From: Alcaligenes ammonioxydans
Lineage (GTDB): Bacteria > Pseudomonadota > Gammaproteobacteria > Burkholderiales > Burkholderiaceae_B
Direction of reading: 5' to 3'
Length of the DNA: 64,000 nucleotides
Assembly: GCF_019343455.1 (NCBI RefSeq)
Contig: NZ_CP049362.1
Location: forward strand, 1,798,001 to 1,862,000
Part shown: positions 48,999 through 58,842 of the stretch, in pieces
How the letters are laid out: each line of letters begins with the position of its first letter
Numbering within the stretch: the stretch's first letter is position 1
The notes under the pieces: generated by a model
Told to the model about the DNA's origin: nothing
What the model saw: the letters and a program-made list of their open reading frames with translations, nothing else
Database searches by the model: none
Made by a program: the position numbers and the translations under genes

Positions 48999-49038
48999 GG
49001 AGGGAAGGAGGGAAGGAGGGAAGGAGGGAAGGAGGGAA
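48999..49038. repeat. Five tandem copies of GGAGGGAA
   Basis: Five perfect copies of an 8-bp unit, all purines on the plus strand. It lies in the region upstream of the minus-strand NTPase gene. Such repeats can vary in number by slippage and change promoter spacing. Confidence 0.95.
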
Positions 49039-49283
49039 GTGGCCTTATTTTAAGGCTGGGACGGGAAATGGTGAAATGCCTGGCCTTGAGTACATAACTT
49101 CCTAAAACGCTGGTAAGTAGGCATCTTTCATAAATAATAAAATGCAATTAACGGAAAAGAAATATAAGCATTGAAAAAGAATGTCTACAGCAAAAAGAGG
49201 GCGGTTTTGGTGAAGAAGCGGCAGAGTGACACGGCTGGCTACCGATCAACGCATGGGCACACGTGTATGGTCAGATGCATTCT

Positions 49284-49331
49284 GTTCGGATTTCCGTCTT
49301 TTTAGAGTTTGTTCTGTTCGGAAATCCGAAC
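49284..49331 (+). promoter_or_regulatory. Paired inverted repeats, likely enhancer (UAS)
   Basis: Site 1: GTTCGG-ATTT-CCGTCT (49284-49299), imperfect. Site 2: GTTCGG-AAAT-CCGAAC (49316-49331), perfect. The centres are 32 bp apart, three helical turns. They lie 85-130 bp upstream of a sigma-54 promoter, the usual place for NtrC/DctD-type activator binding. Confidence 0.78.
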
Positions 49332-49415
49332 GGAAAGGGGCGTATTGTTGGTGCTAATACAATCAGCACACAAAAAATGACTTGTTTTTCAATAGACTAA
49401 TGTCAGCAAAGAGTC

Positions 49416-49433
49416 TTGGCACAGTTGTTGCTT
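49416..49433 (+). promoter_or_regulatory. Sigma-54 promoter of aspA
   Basis: TTGGCACAGTTGTTGCTT: GG at 49418-49419 and GC at 49430-49431 with 10 bases between, the -24/-12 spacing. It lies about 60 bp before the aspartase start. Confidence 0.88.
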
Positions 49434-49490
49434 TTAGCTCCGTACAAGAACCCCAGTATTGGGGGCCCTTAAAAAAAACGGAGAGATGAC

Positions 49491-50930
49491 ATGACTGATT
49501 GCGCCGCAACGGCTAACACTCGTCTGGAGAAAGACCTGCTGGGTACGCGCCCCGTACCTGACTTGGTGTATTTTGGCGTACACACCTTGCGAGCCGTCGA
49601 AAACTTCAGGATTACGGCGACAACTATCGCCAACTACCCCGATTTGATCCGAGCCCTGGCACAGATTAAAGCGTCCGCCGCACAGGCCAACCATGCACTG
49701 GGGGCATTGGATGCCGCCAAGAAAGAAGCGATTGTGCAGGCGTGCCGGGAAATTGAGGCTGGCCAGCATCACGACCATTTTGTGGTGGATGTGATTCAGG
49801 GGGGGGCAGGAACTTCTACCAATATGAATGCGAATGAAGTGATCGCTAACCGTGCTCTGGAAATTCTGGGTCACCAACGCGGGCAGTACGGGTTCCTTCA
49901 CCCTAATGAGGATGTAAACCTGGGGCAATCTACCAATGATGTGTACCCCACCGCCTTGAAACTGGCTGCCTATCAGGGTGCGACCCGTTTACTGACTGCC
50001 TTGGAGTATTTGCAGCAAGCCTTTGATCGCAAAGCTCACGCTTTCAAAGATCTGTTGAAAATGGGGCGCACGCAGTTGCAGGAAGCAGTCCCCATGACAC
50101 TCGGGCAAGAATTTGCGGTTTACGCCGGCATGATTGCCAAAGATCGCCTGTGCCTGACCGAGGCCATGCAAGAGCTGTGTGAAATCAATCTAGGCGCGAC
50201 GGCGATCGGGACGGGGATCAATACGGAGCCACGCTATGCCGAACTGGTTACGCGCCTGCTGTCCTCGAACACGGGTATCAGTCTGCGTAGCGCATCGGAT
50301 CTGATTCTGGCCACGCAGGACTGCAGCGCGTTCGTACAGCTGTCCGGTGCCTTAAAACGCATTGCCGTCACCTTGTCCAAGACTTGCAACGACTTGCGTT
50401 TGCTCTCAAGTGGTCCACGTGCAGGCATTGGTGAGATCAATTTGCCTCCTCGCCAGGCGGGCTCTTCCATCATGCCCGGCAAAGTCAATCCCGTTATCCC
50501 AGAAGCCGTCAGTCAGATTGCCTTTGAAGTCTTTGGTAATGATGTGACCGTCTCCTTTGCAGCCGAAGCCGGTCAGCTTCAACTTAACGCGTTTGAGCCC
50601 ATTATCGCCCACAGTCTTTACAAGAGCCTGCGTCATCTGCAGCGTGGATGCATGATTTTGGCCGACTACTGCGTGGACGCGATTACCGCCAATCCCCAGC
50701 GTCTGGCAGACAGCGTCAGCAACTCCATCGGCTTGGTCACGGCGCTTAATCCGTTGATCGGCTATACCGCGGCCACCGCTATTGCCAAGCAGGCGCATGA
50801 AACCGGTAAAGGGGTGGCTGAGCTGATTCTGGAGCAAGGTTTGTTAAGCGCGGACGAACTGGCTCAGGCCTTACAGCCTGAGCAACTGATCGCGCCGCGC
50901 GCCTCCAAAACCACGGAACAAACTCTTTAA
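49491..50930 (+). CDS. aspA: Aspartate ammonia-lyase
   Basis: Protein of 479 residues of the fumarase/aspartase superfamily. Motifs: GGAGTSTNMNANEVIANRA, NLGQSTNDVYPTALKLA, GRTQLQEAVPMTLGQEF and GSSIMPGKVNPV with the catalytic Ser. It converts L-aspartate to fumarate and ammonia. Fumarase C has a related signature, but QEAVP and the neighbouring dicarboxylate/aspartate transporter favour aspartase. ATG 49491 with GGAGAG upstream. First gene of the sigma-54-dependent unit. Confidence 0.88.
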   Translation: MTDCAATANTRLEKDLLGTRPVPDLVYFGVHTLRAVENFRITATTIANYPDLIRALAQIKASAAQANHALGALDAAKKEAIVQACREIEAGQHHDHFVVDVIQGGAGTSTNMNANEVIANRALEILGHQRGQYGFLHPNEDVNLGQSTNDVYPTALKLAAYQGATRLLTALEYLQQAFDRKAHAFKDLLKMGRTQLQEAVPMTLGQEFAVYAGMIAKDRLCLTEAMQELCEINLGATAIGTGINTEPRYAELVTRLLSSNTGISLRSASDLILATQDCSAFVQLSGALKRIAVTLSKTCNDLRLLSSGPRAGIGEINLPPRQAGSSIMPGKVNPVIPEAVSQIAFEVFGNDVTVSFAAEAGQLQLNAFEPIIAHSLYKSLRHLQRGCMILADYCVDAITANPQRLADSVSNSIGLVTALNPLIGYTAATAIAKQAHETGKGVAELILEQGLLSADELAQALQPEQLIAPRASKTTEQTL

Positions 50931-50977
50931 TTAAAAATCGACAGGCCCGCGCACGGGCCGATACGGGAGATGAACGC

Positions 50978-52297
50978 ATGAAGCTGAATAAGCAAACCAC
51001 ATGGATTCTGATTGCCATGGTACTGGGCGTGGTAGTGGGTTATATCTGCCACAAGATGGCCGACACCCCTGAACAGGCGCATGCCATTGCCAGCTACTTT
51101 GGCATGGTGACGGATATGTTCCTGCGCTTGATCAAGATGATCATTGCTCCGTTGATTTTCGCCACGCTGGTTGCCGGTATGGCCAGCATGGATGATGCGG
51201 CAACTGTTGGTCGTATCGGGGGCCGTGCTGTGGGCTGGTTTTTGCTGGCCTCGCTGGTATCGCTGACGGTAGGGTTGATTTTTGCCAATATCTTCCAGCC
51301 TGGTGCGAATGTTGGCATTCCCTTGCCGGCCGAATCGGCTCATTTGGGGGTGGATACCTCGGCGCTGAATCTGAAAACGTTTCTGACGCATGTTGTGCCA
51401 CGTAACTTTTTTGAATCCATGTCCAAGAACGAGATTTTGCAGATCCTGGTGTTCTCGGTATTTTTTGGACTGGCCTTGGGCAAAGTGCGTGGTAACCCTC
51501 AGGCCAACATCCTGGCGCAAACGATTGAGGGCGCAGTGCCAGTGATGCTGACCGTCACCAACTACGTCATGTACTTTGCACCACTGGGCGTGTTTGCCGC
51601 TGTTGCCAATATCATCACGACCGAAGGGCTGGGTATTTTGGCCGTCTATGGCAAGTTTCTGGGCAGCTTTTATGCCACCTTGGTGGTGCTGTGGGCGATT
51701 TTGCTTGCCGCGGGATTTCTGGTGCTCAAGGGCCGGGTATTCACCCTGTTCAAAGAAATCCGTCAACCGATGTTACTGGGCTTTTCGACGGCCTCCAGCG
51801 AAGCCGCCTATCCTCGTTTGATGGAAAAGCTGGAAGTGTTCGGTGTACGCAAGCGTGTTATCGGTTTTGTCCTCCCGCTGGGTTATTCCTTCAACCTGGA
51901 CGGCTCCATGATCTATACCGCTTTTGCGGCGCTGTTCATCTCTCAGGCATATGACGTGCCGCTCACCATGCAACAGCAAATTATCATGCTGTTGGTGTTG
52001 ATGATTTCCAGTAAAGGTATTGCCGGCGTACCACGCTCTGCGCTGGTCGTCGTGGCAGCAGTTTTGCCTATGTTTGGGCTGCCTGAGGCTGGTGTATTAT
52101 TGATCATGGGTATTGATCACTTTCTGGACATGGGCCGCACTGCGACAAATGTATTGGGTAACGGCATTGCCACAGCCGTTGTCGCCAAATGGGAAGGTGC
52201 CATCGATGCGCCTGACCAGGCGGACAGCAAGGCGACAGGCTCACCACAGCTCCAGCCCGGGCAGGCAGGCCCGGACTCAGCACCCGCTGTCGCCTGA
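50978..52297 (+). CDS. Dicarboxylate/amino acid:cation symporter (DAACS)
   Basis: Protein of 439 residues, eight or so membrane helices with two re-entrant loops. LGFSTASSEAAYPRLMEKLE and VLPLGYSFNLDGSMIYTAFAALFISQA with GIAGVPRSALVVVAA and MGIDHFLDMGRTATNVLGN are signatures of GltP/DctA transporters. It imports aspartate, glutamate or C4-dicarboxylates with protons or sodium. It follows aspA by 47 bp and precedes the sensor genes, so aspartate or fumarate is the likely substrate. Confidence 0.9.
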   Translation: MKLNKQTTWILIAMVLGVVVGYICHKMADTPEQAHAIASYFGMVTDMFLRLIKMIIAPLIFATLVAGMASMDDAATVGRIGGRAVGWFLLASLVSLTVGLIFANIFQPGANVGIPLPAESAHLGVDTSALNLKTFLTHVVPRNFFESMSKNEILQILVFSVFFGLALGKVRGNPQANILAQTIEGAVPVMLTVTNYVMYFAPLGVFAAVANIITTEGLGILAVYGKFLGSFYATLVVLWAILLAAGFLVLKGRVFTLFKEIRQPMLLGFSTASSEAAYPRLMEKLEVFGVRKRVIGFVLPLGYSFNLDGSMIYTAFAALFISQAYDVPLTMQQQIIMLLVLMISSKGIAGVPRSALVVVAAVLPMFGLPEAGVLLIMGIDHFLDMGRTATNVLGNGIATAVVAKWEGAIDAPDQADSKATGSPQLQPGQAGPDSAPAVA

Positions 52298-52360
52298 CAT
52301 CTTCCGTGTCGATATAGCGGCTGTTTACTAAATATTCTACGTAAGTGGCCGCTACGTTTT

Positions 52361-54178
52361 ATGCATTTGCCCCGATTTATTCGTCTTCATAAAGTCCTGT
52401 TGTTGCTGATATTGATTGCGTCACTGTCAGCCTTGGCGGGCGTGATGGCTTACCGAGCTGGTGAATCATTCGGACTGTCCAGCTTGCAGGAGTCGGGGCG
52501 GCAGCGTCTGGATTTGTATGCGCTGACACTACGCCACGAAGTCGAGAAGTATGAGTATCTGCCCAAGATGCTGGAGCTGGATCAAGAAGTGGTGGGGCTG
52601 TTGGAGCGGGGCACCCGGTCCTCGCGCGAGGTCAGCCGTCATCTGGAGCGCTTGAACGAGCGCGCCCAGACCCGCGTGATTTATATCCTCGGCCGTCAGG
52701 GTCAGGTTCTGGCGACCAGCAACTGGCAAGAGGCCGATAGTTATCTGGGGGAAGATCTTTCCTACCGCCATTATTTCACCGAAGCGCGTGAAGGACGGCC
52801 CGGATTCTTTTTTGGAGTTGGAACCACACGGGGTGAGGCCGGCTATTACATTTCCTCCCCCATCACCCAGGCAGGGCAGGTGATCGGCGTGGCCGTCATC
52901 AAGGTGGATCTGGATCGCCTGCAGGATTCCTGGACCCACGCTCAAGCGCCGGTGATAGTGTCCGATCACTATGGTGTGGCGATTCTGTCTTCGGTGCCCG
53001 CCTGGAAATTTACTGCCAGTCAGCCCCTGAGCGAAGATGTGCAGCTGCATCTGCGCCAGACCCGCCAGTACAACGGTTTGCCCATTGTTCCCCTGAATTT
53101 ACTGACCCAGAGCGTGTTGAGCCAGGATGCGCAGCTGGTGTCCTTGCCTTCTGATGGCAGGGCGTCGGGAGCCGAGGATGACACCCGCGGACTCCTGCTG
53201 GCCCAGACAATTCCGTTTGGTGCGAACGGCTGGACCTTGACCCTGTTTTTACCCACCGATCTGGTCTATTCCATGGCACGTCTGTACGCCGTGTTGGCCG
53301 CTTTGGGGCTTGTATGCCTGTTTGTGATGCTGGTCAGCTGGTATTTGCGCCGGCAGCAACAGCGTGACCGTGCCTTGGCTCGCGTTCAGCTGGAGCGCGC
53401 ACATGCTCAGCTTGAACGCAAAGTAGAAGAACGCACGCGTTCGCTGGAAGAAACCCAGGCGGGCCTGATTCACGCTGGCAAACTGGCGGTCATCGGGCAA
53501 TTGTCTACTGGCCTGGCCCACGAACTGAACCAGCCCCTGACTGCCTTGCGTACCTTGTCAGGAAATACCATCCGCTTCATGGAGCGCGGTGATCTGGATA
53601 CCGTGCGTGCCAACTTGAAGCGCATCAATGATCTGGTCGACAGCATGGGCGCGCTGACCTCTCAGCTCAAGCAATTTGCCCGCAAGTCGCCAGGCCATTC
53701 AGAACTGACAGATTTGAGCGCGATTATCGATCAGACGCTGTTGATTCTCGAACCCGCGATTCGCCAGCATCGTGCAACAATCCAGGTTCAATTGGCAGAC
53801 GATGCAGGGGTAGTGCAGTGCAATCCCAACCGTCTTGAACAGGTCATCGTTAATTTACTGAGTAATGCGATTGATGCCGGCGCCTCACGAAACACGCACC
53901 CTGTTGTTCAGCTCAGCAGCCAGCGGCAAGGTCAGCAGGTGGCGATACGGATTCAGGACAATGGCCCAGGATTAAGCGAGGATGCTCGGCTGCATCTATT
54001 CGAGCCATTTTTCACCACTAAAGAAAGTGGTACAGGGCTGGGGCTGGGTTTGGCTATTTCGATGAGTATTATTCAACATTGCGACGGCAGTCTGACAGCC
54101 GATAACTTGCCAGGTGGTGGCGCCGTGTTCACCATTGTGCTTCCCTTTCCTGGAGCAGAAAAATGTACGAAGGGCTAA
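52361..54178 (+). CDS. DctB-like sensor histidine kinase
   Basis: Protein of 605 residues. Membrane helix 1 (about 10-30), a periplasmic Cache-type sensor (about 35-305), membrane helix 2 (about 306-327), a coiled coil, HisKA with phosphoacceptor His387 (GLAHELNQPLTALRTL), then HATPase (NRLEQVIVNLLSNAID, DNGPGLSEDAR, TGLGLGLAIS). The Cache sensor and placement beside a DAACS transporter fit the DctB family of C4-dicarboxylate sensors. ATG 52361; overlaps the regulator gene by 16 bp. Confidence 0.9.
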   Translation: MHLPRFIRLHKVLLLLILIASLSALAGVMAYRAGESFGLSSLQESGRQRLDLYALTLRHEVEKYEYLPKMLELDQEVVGLLERGTRSSREVSRHLERLNERAQTRVIYILGRQGQVLATSNWQEADSYLGEDLSYRHYFTEAREGRPGFFFGVGTTRGEAGYYISSPITQAGQVIGVAVIKVDLDRLQDSWTHAQAPVIVSDHYGVAILSSVPAWKFTASQPLSEDVQLHLRQTRQYNGLPIVPLNLLTQSVLSQDAQLVSLPSDGRASGAEDDTRGLLLAQTIPFGANGWTLTLFLPTDLVYSMARLYAVLAALGLVCLFVMLVSWYLRRQQQRDRALARVQLERAHAQLERKVEERTRSLEETQAGLIHAGKLAVIGQLSTGLAHELNQPLTALRTLSGNTIRFMERGDLDTVRANLKRINDLVDSMGALTSQLKQFARKSPGHSELTDLSAIIDQTLLILEPAIRQHRATIQVQLADDAGVVQCNPNRLEQVIVNLLSNAIDAGASRNTHPVVQLSSQRQGQQVAIRIQDNGPGLSEDARLHLFEPFFTTKESGTGLGLGLAISMSIIQHCDGSLTADNLPGGGAVFTIVLPFPGAEKCTKG

Positions 54179-55497
54179 CCGTTCTCATCGTTGAAGACGA
54201 TGTCAATGTGCGTCTGGGTTGTAGCCAAACCTTGCAGCTTGAAGGCATTCGGGTGGAGGAGGCCGAGAGCGCAGAACAGGCCTTGCGCCTCCTGCACAAT
54301 GGCTGGCCAGGCATTGTCGTGTCCGATGTACGTTTGCCGGGTGCCGATGGCATGAGCTTGCTGCAGCAACTGCAACAGCTGGACAGCGACTTGCCTGTGG
54401 TGCTGATTACTGGTCATGGCGATGTGTCGATGGCTGTTCAGGCGATGAAAATGGGGGCTTACGATTTCATTGAGAAGCCGTTTTCGCCCGAACATTTTGT
54501 GCAGGTGGTATCGCGCGCCTTGGACAGACGTCAAATGTGCTTTGAGATCAAAGCACTGCAGGGTCGATTACAAGACAAGCAGTCCATTGAGGCTCGCGTG
54601 TTGGGCAACTCCTGTCCCATGTCCAAGGTGCGCGAACTGATCTGCAATCTGGGCAATAGTGCCGCCGATGTACTCATTTTTGGCGAAACCGGCACCGGCA
54701 AAGAGCTGGTGGCGCGCTGCCTGCACGATCTAGGGCCCAACAGGGACGGTAATTTTGTGGCAGTCAATTGCGGCGCCCTGTCCGACAGTCTGTTCGACAG
54801 TCAGATGTTTGGTCATGAGGCAGGGGCCTTTACGGGTGCAGGCAAGCGGGTGATCGGCAAAATCGAACATGCGCACCAGGGCACCTTGTTTCTGGACGAA
54901 ATAGAAAGCATGCCGATGGCCATGCAGGTCAAGCTATTGCGCGTTTTACAGGAGCGCACGCTGGAGCGTCTGGGCTCTAATCAATCCATCGCCATCAATT
55001 GCCGCGTCATTGCGGCGACGAAAGTTGATTTACTGGCCCTGGCCGATCAAGGCTTGTTTCGTCACGACTTGTATTACCGCTTGAATATGGCGACCTTGCC
55101 CTTGCCGCCCTTACGCGAACGCCGTGAGGATATTGGCCTGTTGTTTGAGCATTTTGCCTTGTTGGCGGCGGCTCGGCATGACCGTCCGGCGCTGGAGCCA
55201 AACTCCGAGCGCTTGCAGGCTATGCTGGGCTGGCATTGGCCGGGCAATGTGCGCGAGCTACGCAATTTCGCCGATCGCTGCGTGCTGGGGGTCAACAGCG
55301 CCTTGCCCGGTCAGCAAGCCGCTCCAGGAACCGTGCCGACCTCATTGGTCCACACCGTTGAAGCGGTCGAGCGCGCCTTGATCGCTGAAGCCTTGAAACG
55401 ACATCACCATAACTTGACTCGCGCCGGGCAGGAATTGGGCATAGCCAAAAGTACGCTGCACGACAAGATCCGCAAGTACGGCCTGTTGGCGTCCTAG
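54163..55497 (+). CDS. DctD-like sigma-54-dependent response regulator
   Basis: Protein of 444 residues. Receiver domain with Asp12, Asp13 and phosphoacceptor Asp55 (VVSDVRLPGADG). AAA+ domain with GETGTGKELVARCLH (Walker A) and the sigma-54 contact loop GAFTGA (HEAGAFTGAGKR). C-terminal Fis-type helix-turn-helix (LTRAGQELGIAKSTLHDKI). It should activate the sigma-54 promoter before aspA from the paired repeats at 49284-49331. ATG 54163. Confidence 0.93.
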   Translation: MYEGLTVLIVEDDVNVRLGCSQTLQLEGIRVEEAESAEQALRLLHNGWPGIVVSDVRLPGADGMSLLQQLQQLDSDLPVVLITGHGDVSMAVQAMKMGAYDFIEKPFSPEHFVQVVSRALDRRQMCFEIKALQGRLQDKQSIEARVLGNSCPMSKVRELICNLGNSAADVLIFGETGTGKELVARCLHDLGPNRDGNFVAVNCGALSDSLFDSQMFGHEAGAFTGAGKRVIGKIEHAHQGTLFLDEIESMPMAMQVKLLRVLQERTLERLGSNQSIAINCRVIAATKVDLLALADQGLFRHDLYYRLNMATLPLPPLRERREDIGLLFEHFALLAAARHDRPALEPNSERLQAMLGWHWPGNVRELRNFADRCVLGVNSALPGQQAAPGTVPTSLVHTVEAVERALIAEALKRHHHNLTRAGQELGIAKSTLHDKIRKYGLLAS

Positions 55498-55621
55498 AAC
55501 TGGTCTGTCTGGGCATGGGCGGCCGACCCTGTCTGTTACGTCGCCTGAACAGGCCCGCACTACGCAATCGCTACTCGCTGGGGCGGGCAAGCGCCAGATC
55601 GTGCCGGTTTGACGAGGCAAA

Positions 55622-55661
55622 AAAGAACGCCAGACTCTTCAACGTAGAGTCGGCGTTCTTT
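55622..55661. terminator. Bidirectional terminator between dctD- and ttrA-like genes
   Basis: Long hairpin: AAAGAACGCC-A-GACTCT, loop TCAACGT, AGAGTC-GGCGTTCTTT, with one bulged A. Tails on both sides are A- or T-rich. It separates the convergent aspA and ttr operons. Confidence 0.88.
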
Positions 55662-55697
55662 GTCTTTCACGGCCTTAGGAGACCCGGGTCGTCTTTT

Positions 55698-58600
55698 CTA
55701 AGCCGACAACTTCTCCACGCGGGCTGGCAAACCTTGACGCACGGCAGCTCCTGAAACCCAATCAATCCACACGTTGTCCTGACCGTCGCCACGGGTTGGG
55801 TCCGCAAAACCCAGCTCGTTCAGGTTCACGCCAGCCGCAAGATCCGCCAGATGGGGGGTGGCCTCACCGTCGATGTGATGAGAGCGGGCGCCCAGCTCGG
55901 TATGACCAAACCCATGTTCGATCGCGATGGCCCCGCGCATGATACCGCCGCGTACCAACGCCACGCCTTCGACGGCTCCGCCTGGCGTACTGACCCGGAT
56001 ACGATCTCCGTTACGGATACCCATATTCTTCGCATCCTCCAGGTTCAATGAGATCGGGTTATGCGGATGCACCTGGCGCAAACGGGACATGCCAATCGAC
56101 ATGGAGCTCATCAAGTTGGATTTGTAGGAGCTCATCAGCAGCGGCCACTCCTGTTCAGAGAAATGTTCGCGCATCGGGCTGCCATCGGCCAGACGGGTAG
56201 GGTACCAGGTGGGGCACCCACTGAGTCGTTCGCCCGTCATGGTGTGACGCATCTTGGCCAGATCTTCGTTCCAGATCTGTAAAGCGTTGTCGTAGCGATT
56301 TTTCAGCTGATTGCCTTTCCAGGCGTTTTCAATTCGATCGAAGCGTCCACCGCGGGTCAGCAACATGGCCACTTTACGCTGCTCTTCGGGATGCAAGCGC
56401 GATTGCAGCTCTGGAAAGAGGCGGTCGACACCCGTGATGCGCATATCGTCATCGGAGGCATCGCCCACCGGACGACCTGCACCAAACGCGATGTTGGCCA
56501 TGCCCCGCAGGTAGAAATCCTCGGCGCACAACAAATCATGGGTATTGCCCGCCTTGTCTTTCAGGACACCCTTGCCAAAACCGGGCAGTTCCAGACGTAG
56601 CGCGACCGCAAACAGGAAACTTTCCAAGTTGATCGGCTGACCATCCGCCGTGCGCTCCACGCGGGGCTGAACAACCGGCCAGCGCAAGGTCGAGGACTTG
56701 GCGATTACGTCGGCCCAAGGCGCAGACACCCCCCAGCTTTCATAGGTGACCGAGTCCGGCACGATGTAGTCTGCATAAGCATTGGTCTCGTTGATGAATG
56801 GATTGACCGAAATCGACAGCGGGAGGGCGGCCGGATCTTTCAACTTGTGCAGCAGCGCATTTTTAAAGCCCGCGATCGCGTAGACCGGATTACTCATGTG
56901 ATTGATCCAGACCTTGGCCGAGTAGGGATAGCCATTCAGCCCGGAGGCAATCATTTCGCTGCTCAAGGCGCCCACCGCGGGGTACCAGGGAGCAGGAGCC
57001 GGGTATAAGGCTTCACCTTTTGCCAAGCGGCGTTTGTACTCGCTGGATTTCTCATAGGCGAAACGATGGCGCGACAAGGACACGCCTTTGGCCATCACTT
57101 TTCCAGGAAACTGTGCAAAGTTGTAGCGTGGTCCCGGTCCAAAAGGCCCGAATGGGCCCGCATCCAGCACCAGGCCCCCTTTCAGGTTCAGGTTGCCCAC
57201 CAGGGTATTCAACATGGCAATGGCATAAGCCGTGTAGAAACCCGACCCGTTCATGGTGCCACCATGCGCATCGGCCACTGCCTGCCGGCCATAGCTGGTG
57301 AACTCTCGCGCCAGCTCGATCAGGGCTTCTTCTTCCATGCCACAGCCTTGGGCGTACTGGGCAATGGTTTTCTCCTGACTGCGCTCGCGCAGCATATGCA
57401 AGGCGGTACAGACGCGTACATCCTTGCCGTCCAGCTCAACAAGACGGTCGACAAACAGCGTCGCGCGATCCAGATCGGTATGGGCGCGCAGCTCACCTTG
57501 TTCGTCCTGAACGATAAAGGGTGATTCCGCTCCTTCGGTCACTTCCCAACCCAGGTCGGTACCGCGCAAGTAGCGGCCAAAACCAGGGTGCTCAGGATCA
57601 GCAATCAGTAAATGGCTGGCGTTAGTCCAGGAAGCCGTGTTTTCGTCCTGTTCGGCCGGGGCGTGGGGCAGGGACAAATGCTCCACATCAAAGCGCTCTT
57701 GTTCCAGAATCCAGCGCAACATGCCCATGACCAACGACAAGTCGGTGCCGGGCAGGACAGGCTGCCAGCGGTTGCCGCTGCCCGAGGCGAGGCTGGACGA
57801 GGTTGGCAGGATCGGGGAAACAACCACGTATTTAAAGGTGTTTTCAGGGCGCGAACGGGCTTCCGCCAGCTCGCGACCTTGGCGCTGGAAGGGGTTGCCG
57901 GATTGAGCGGGTGCCGCGCCAATAAACAGTCCAAAACGGGCGTTTTTCCAATCTGGCTTGCCATGCGGCATGCCTTTGATATCGCCCATGGCAGCGCCAG
58001 TGCCTACGCGGAAGCTCTGACCGCAATAAGAGCCGTGGTTGCTGACGTTGATCGTGCCAAACGCTTGTTCGGCAAAGCGTTTGACCAGCGGCGTACGACC
58101 TTCGTTGGCCGCATCGGTGAACAACAATTGATTGGCAAGTGGGCCAAACTCGGGGTTTTGCGGATCTATCAGGGTTTCATGGTCCCAAATGGCCCGCAAT
58201 CCGTCGACGTGGCCTTCGTTAAACAAGTTGCCGCCTTCGCAAACCTCTTCGATCAGTTGCTCAAAGCTGATGCGTTGCCATTGCCCTGAGCCGCGCGGGC
58301 CAACACGCTTAAGGGGGGAGAGAACACGATAAGGACTGCTGTGCTGCTCTAGCATGGATGCACCACGCGCGCAGGCGCTGGCACGGCCTTCCAGTCCATT
58401 TTCACCACCGAGCATGGCGTAAACCTCGCGTACCGGCTGCTCCATGGGGGCAGACTGGGTGGTGGCCAAGGGATGGTAGGGGTTGCCGGCAATACGCAGA
58501 ATCTTATTGTTCTCCGTATCAATGCGCACACGCACCCCACATTGGGTCCAGCAGCCCAGGCAACTGGAAGGGCTAACAATCTGGCCAGGCTGCGTGTCGA

Positions 58601-58823
58601 GCAAGCCGGTAACCGGATCGATCCGGAATTCAGCTTGCAGAGAGTTGCCGCGGGTAGCATGGGCGGTTGGCGCTCCGGCTGTGCCTTGACCCAGACCTTG
58701 TACCGCCTTGACCACGGTGTCGCTGTAACCGGCCGCAAAAGCAGCCAGACCACCCACAGCAACGCCGCCGCGGGTCAGGACCTGTCGACGCGACAGATCG
58801 GGGGTTTCGTTTTTCTTGCTCAT
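55698..58823 (-). CDS. ttrA: Tetrathionate reductase catalytic subunit TtrA
   Basis: Protein of 1041 residues, molybdopterin guanine dinucleotide oxidoreductase. Tat signal SRRQVLTRGG (11-20). An N-terminal iron-sulfur motif has C88, C91 and C95 (CLGCWTQC) with a fourth Cys near 152 (ACARG). Length and sequence (NHGSYCGQSF, GPFGPFGPGPRYNF, SNPVYAIAGF) fit TtrA. It reduces tetrathionate to thiosulfate in the periplasm. Last gene of ttrBCA; ATG 58823. Confidence 0.92.
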   Translation of the reverse strand: MSKKNETPDLSRRQVLTRGGVAVGGLAAFAAGYSDTVVKAVQGLGQGTAGAPTAHATRGNSLQAEFRIDPVTGLLDTQPGQIVSPSSCLGCWTQCGVRVRIDTENNKILRIAGNPYHPLATTQSAPMEQPVREVYAMLGGENGLEGRASACARGASMLEQHSSPYRVLSPLKRVGPRGSGQWQRISFEQLIEEVCEGGNLFNEGHVDGLRAIWDHETLIDPQNPEFGPLANQLLFTDAANEGRTPLVKRFAEQAFGTINVSNHGSYCGQSFRVGTGAAMGDIKGMPHGKPDWKNARFGLFIGAAPAQSGNPFQRQGRELAEARSRPENTFKYVVVSPILPTSSSLASGSGNRWQPVLPGTDLSLVMGMLRWILEQERFDVEHLSLPHAPAEQDENTASWTNASHLLIADPEHPGFGRYLRGTDLGWEVTEGAESPFIVQDEQGELRAHTDLDRATLFVDRLVELDGKDVRVCTALHMLRERSQEKTIAQYAQGCGMEEEALIELAREFTSYGRQAVADAHGGTMNGSGFYTAYAIAMLNTLVGNLNLKGGLVLDAGPFGPFGPGPRYNFAQFPGKVMAKGVSLSRHRFAYEKSSEYKRRLAKGEALYPAPAPWYPAVGALSSEMIASGLNGYPYSAKVWINHMSNPVYAIAGFKNALLHKLKDPAALPLSISVNPFINETNAYADYIVPDSVTYESWGVSAPWADVIAKSSTLRWPVVQPRVERTADGQPINLESFLFAVALRLELPGFGKGVLKDKAGNTHDLLCAEDFYLRGMANIAFGAGRPVGDASDDDMRITGVDRLFPELQSRLHPEEQRKVAMLLTRGGRFDRIENAWKGNQLKNRYDNALQIWNEDLAKMRHTMTGERLSGCPTWYPTRLADGSPMREHFSEQEWPLLMSSYKSNLMSSMSIGMSRLRQVHPHNPISLNLEDAKNMGIRNGDRIRVSTPGGAVEGVALVRGGIMRGAIAIEHGFGHTELGARSHHIDGEATPHLADLAAGVNLNELGFADPTRGDGQDNVWIDWVSGAAVRQGLPARVEKLSA

Positions 58824-58842
58824 GACGATAAGTACCTGAAAT

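Noticed and set aside
48758..49147. 129-codon minus-strand frame across the 8-bp repeat
   Set aside because: The repeat gives a false Leu-Pro-Ser-Phe pattern, and the frame overlaps the NTPase gene antisense to nothing known.
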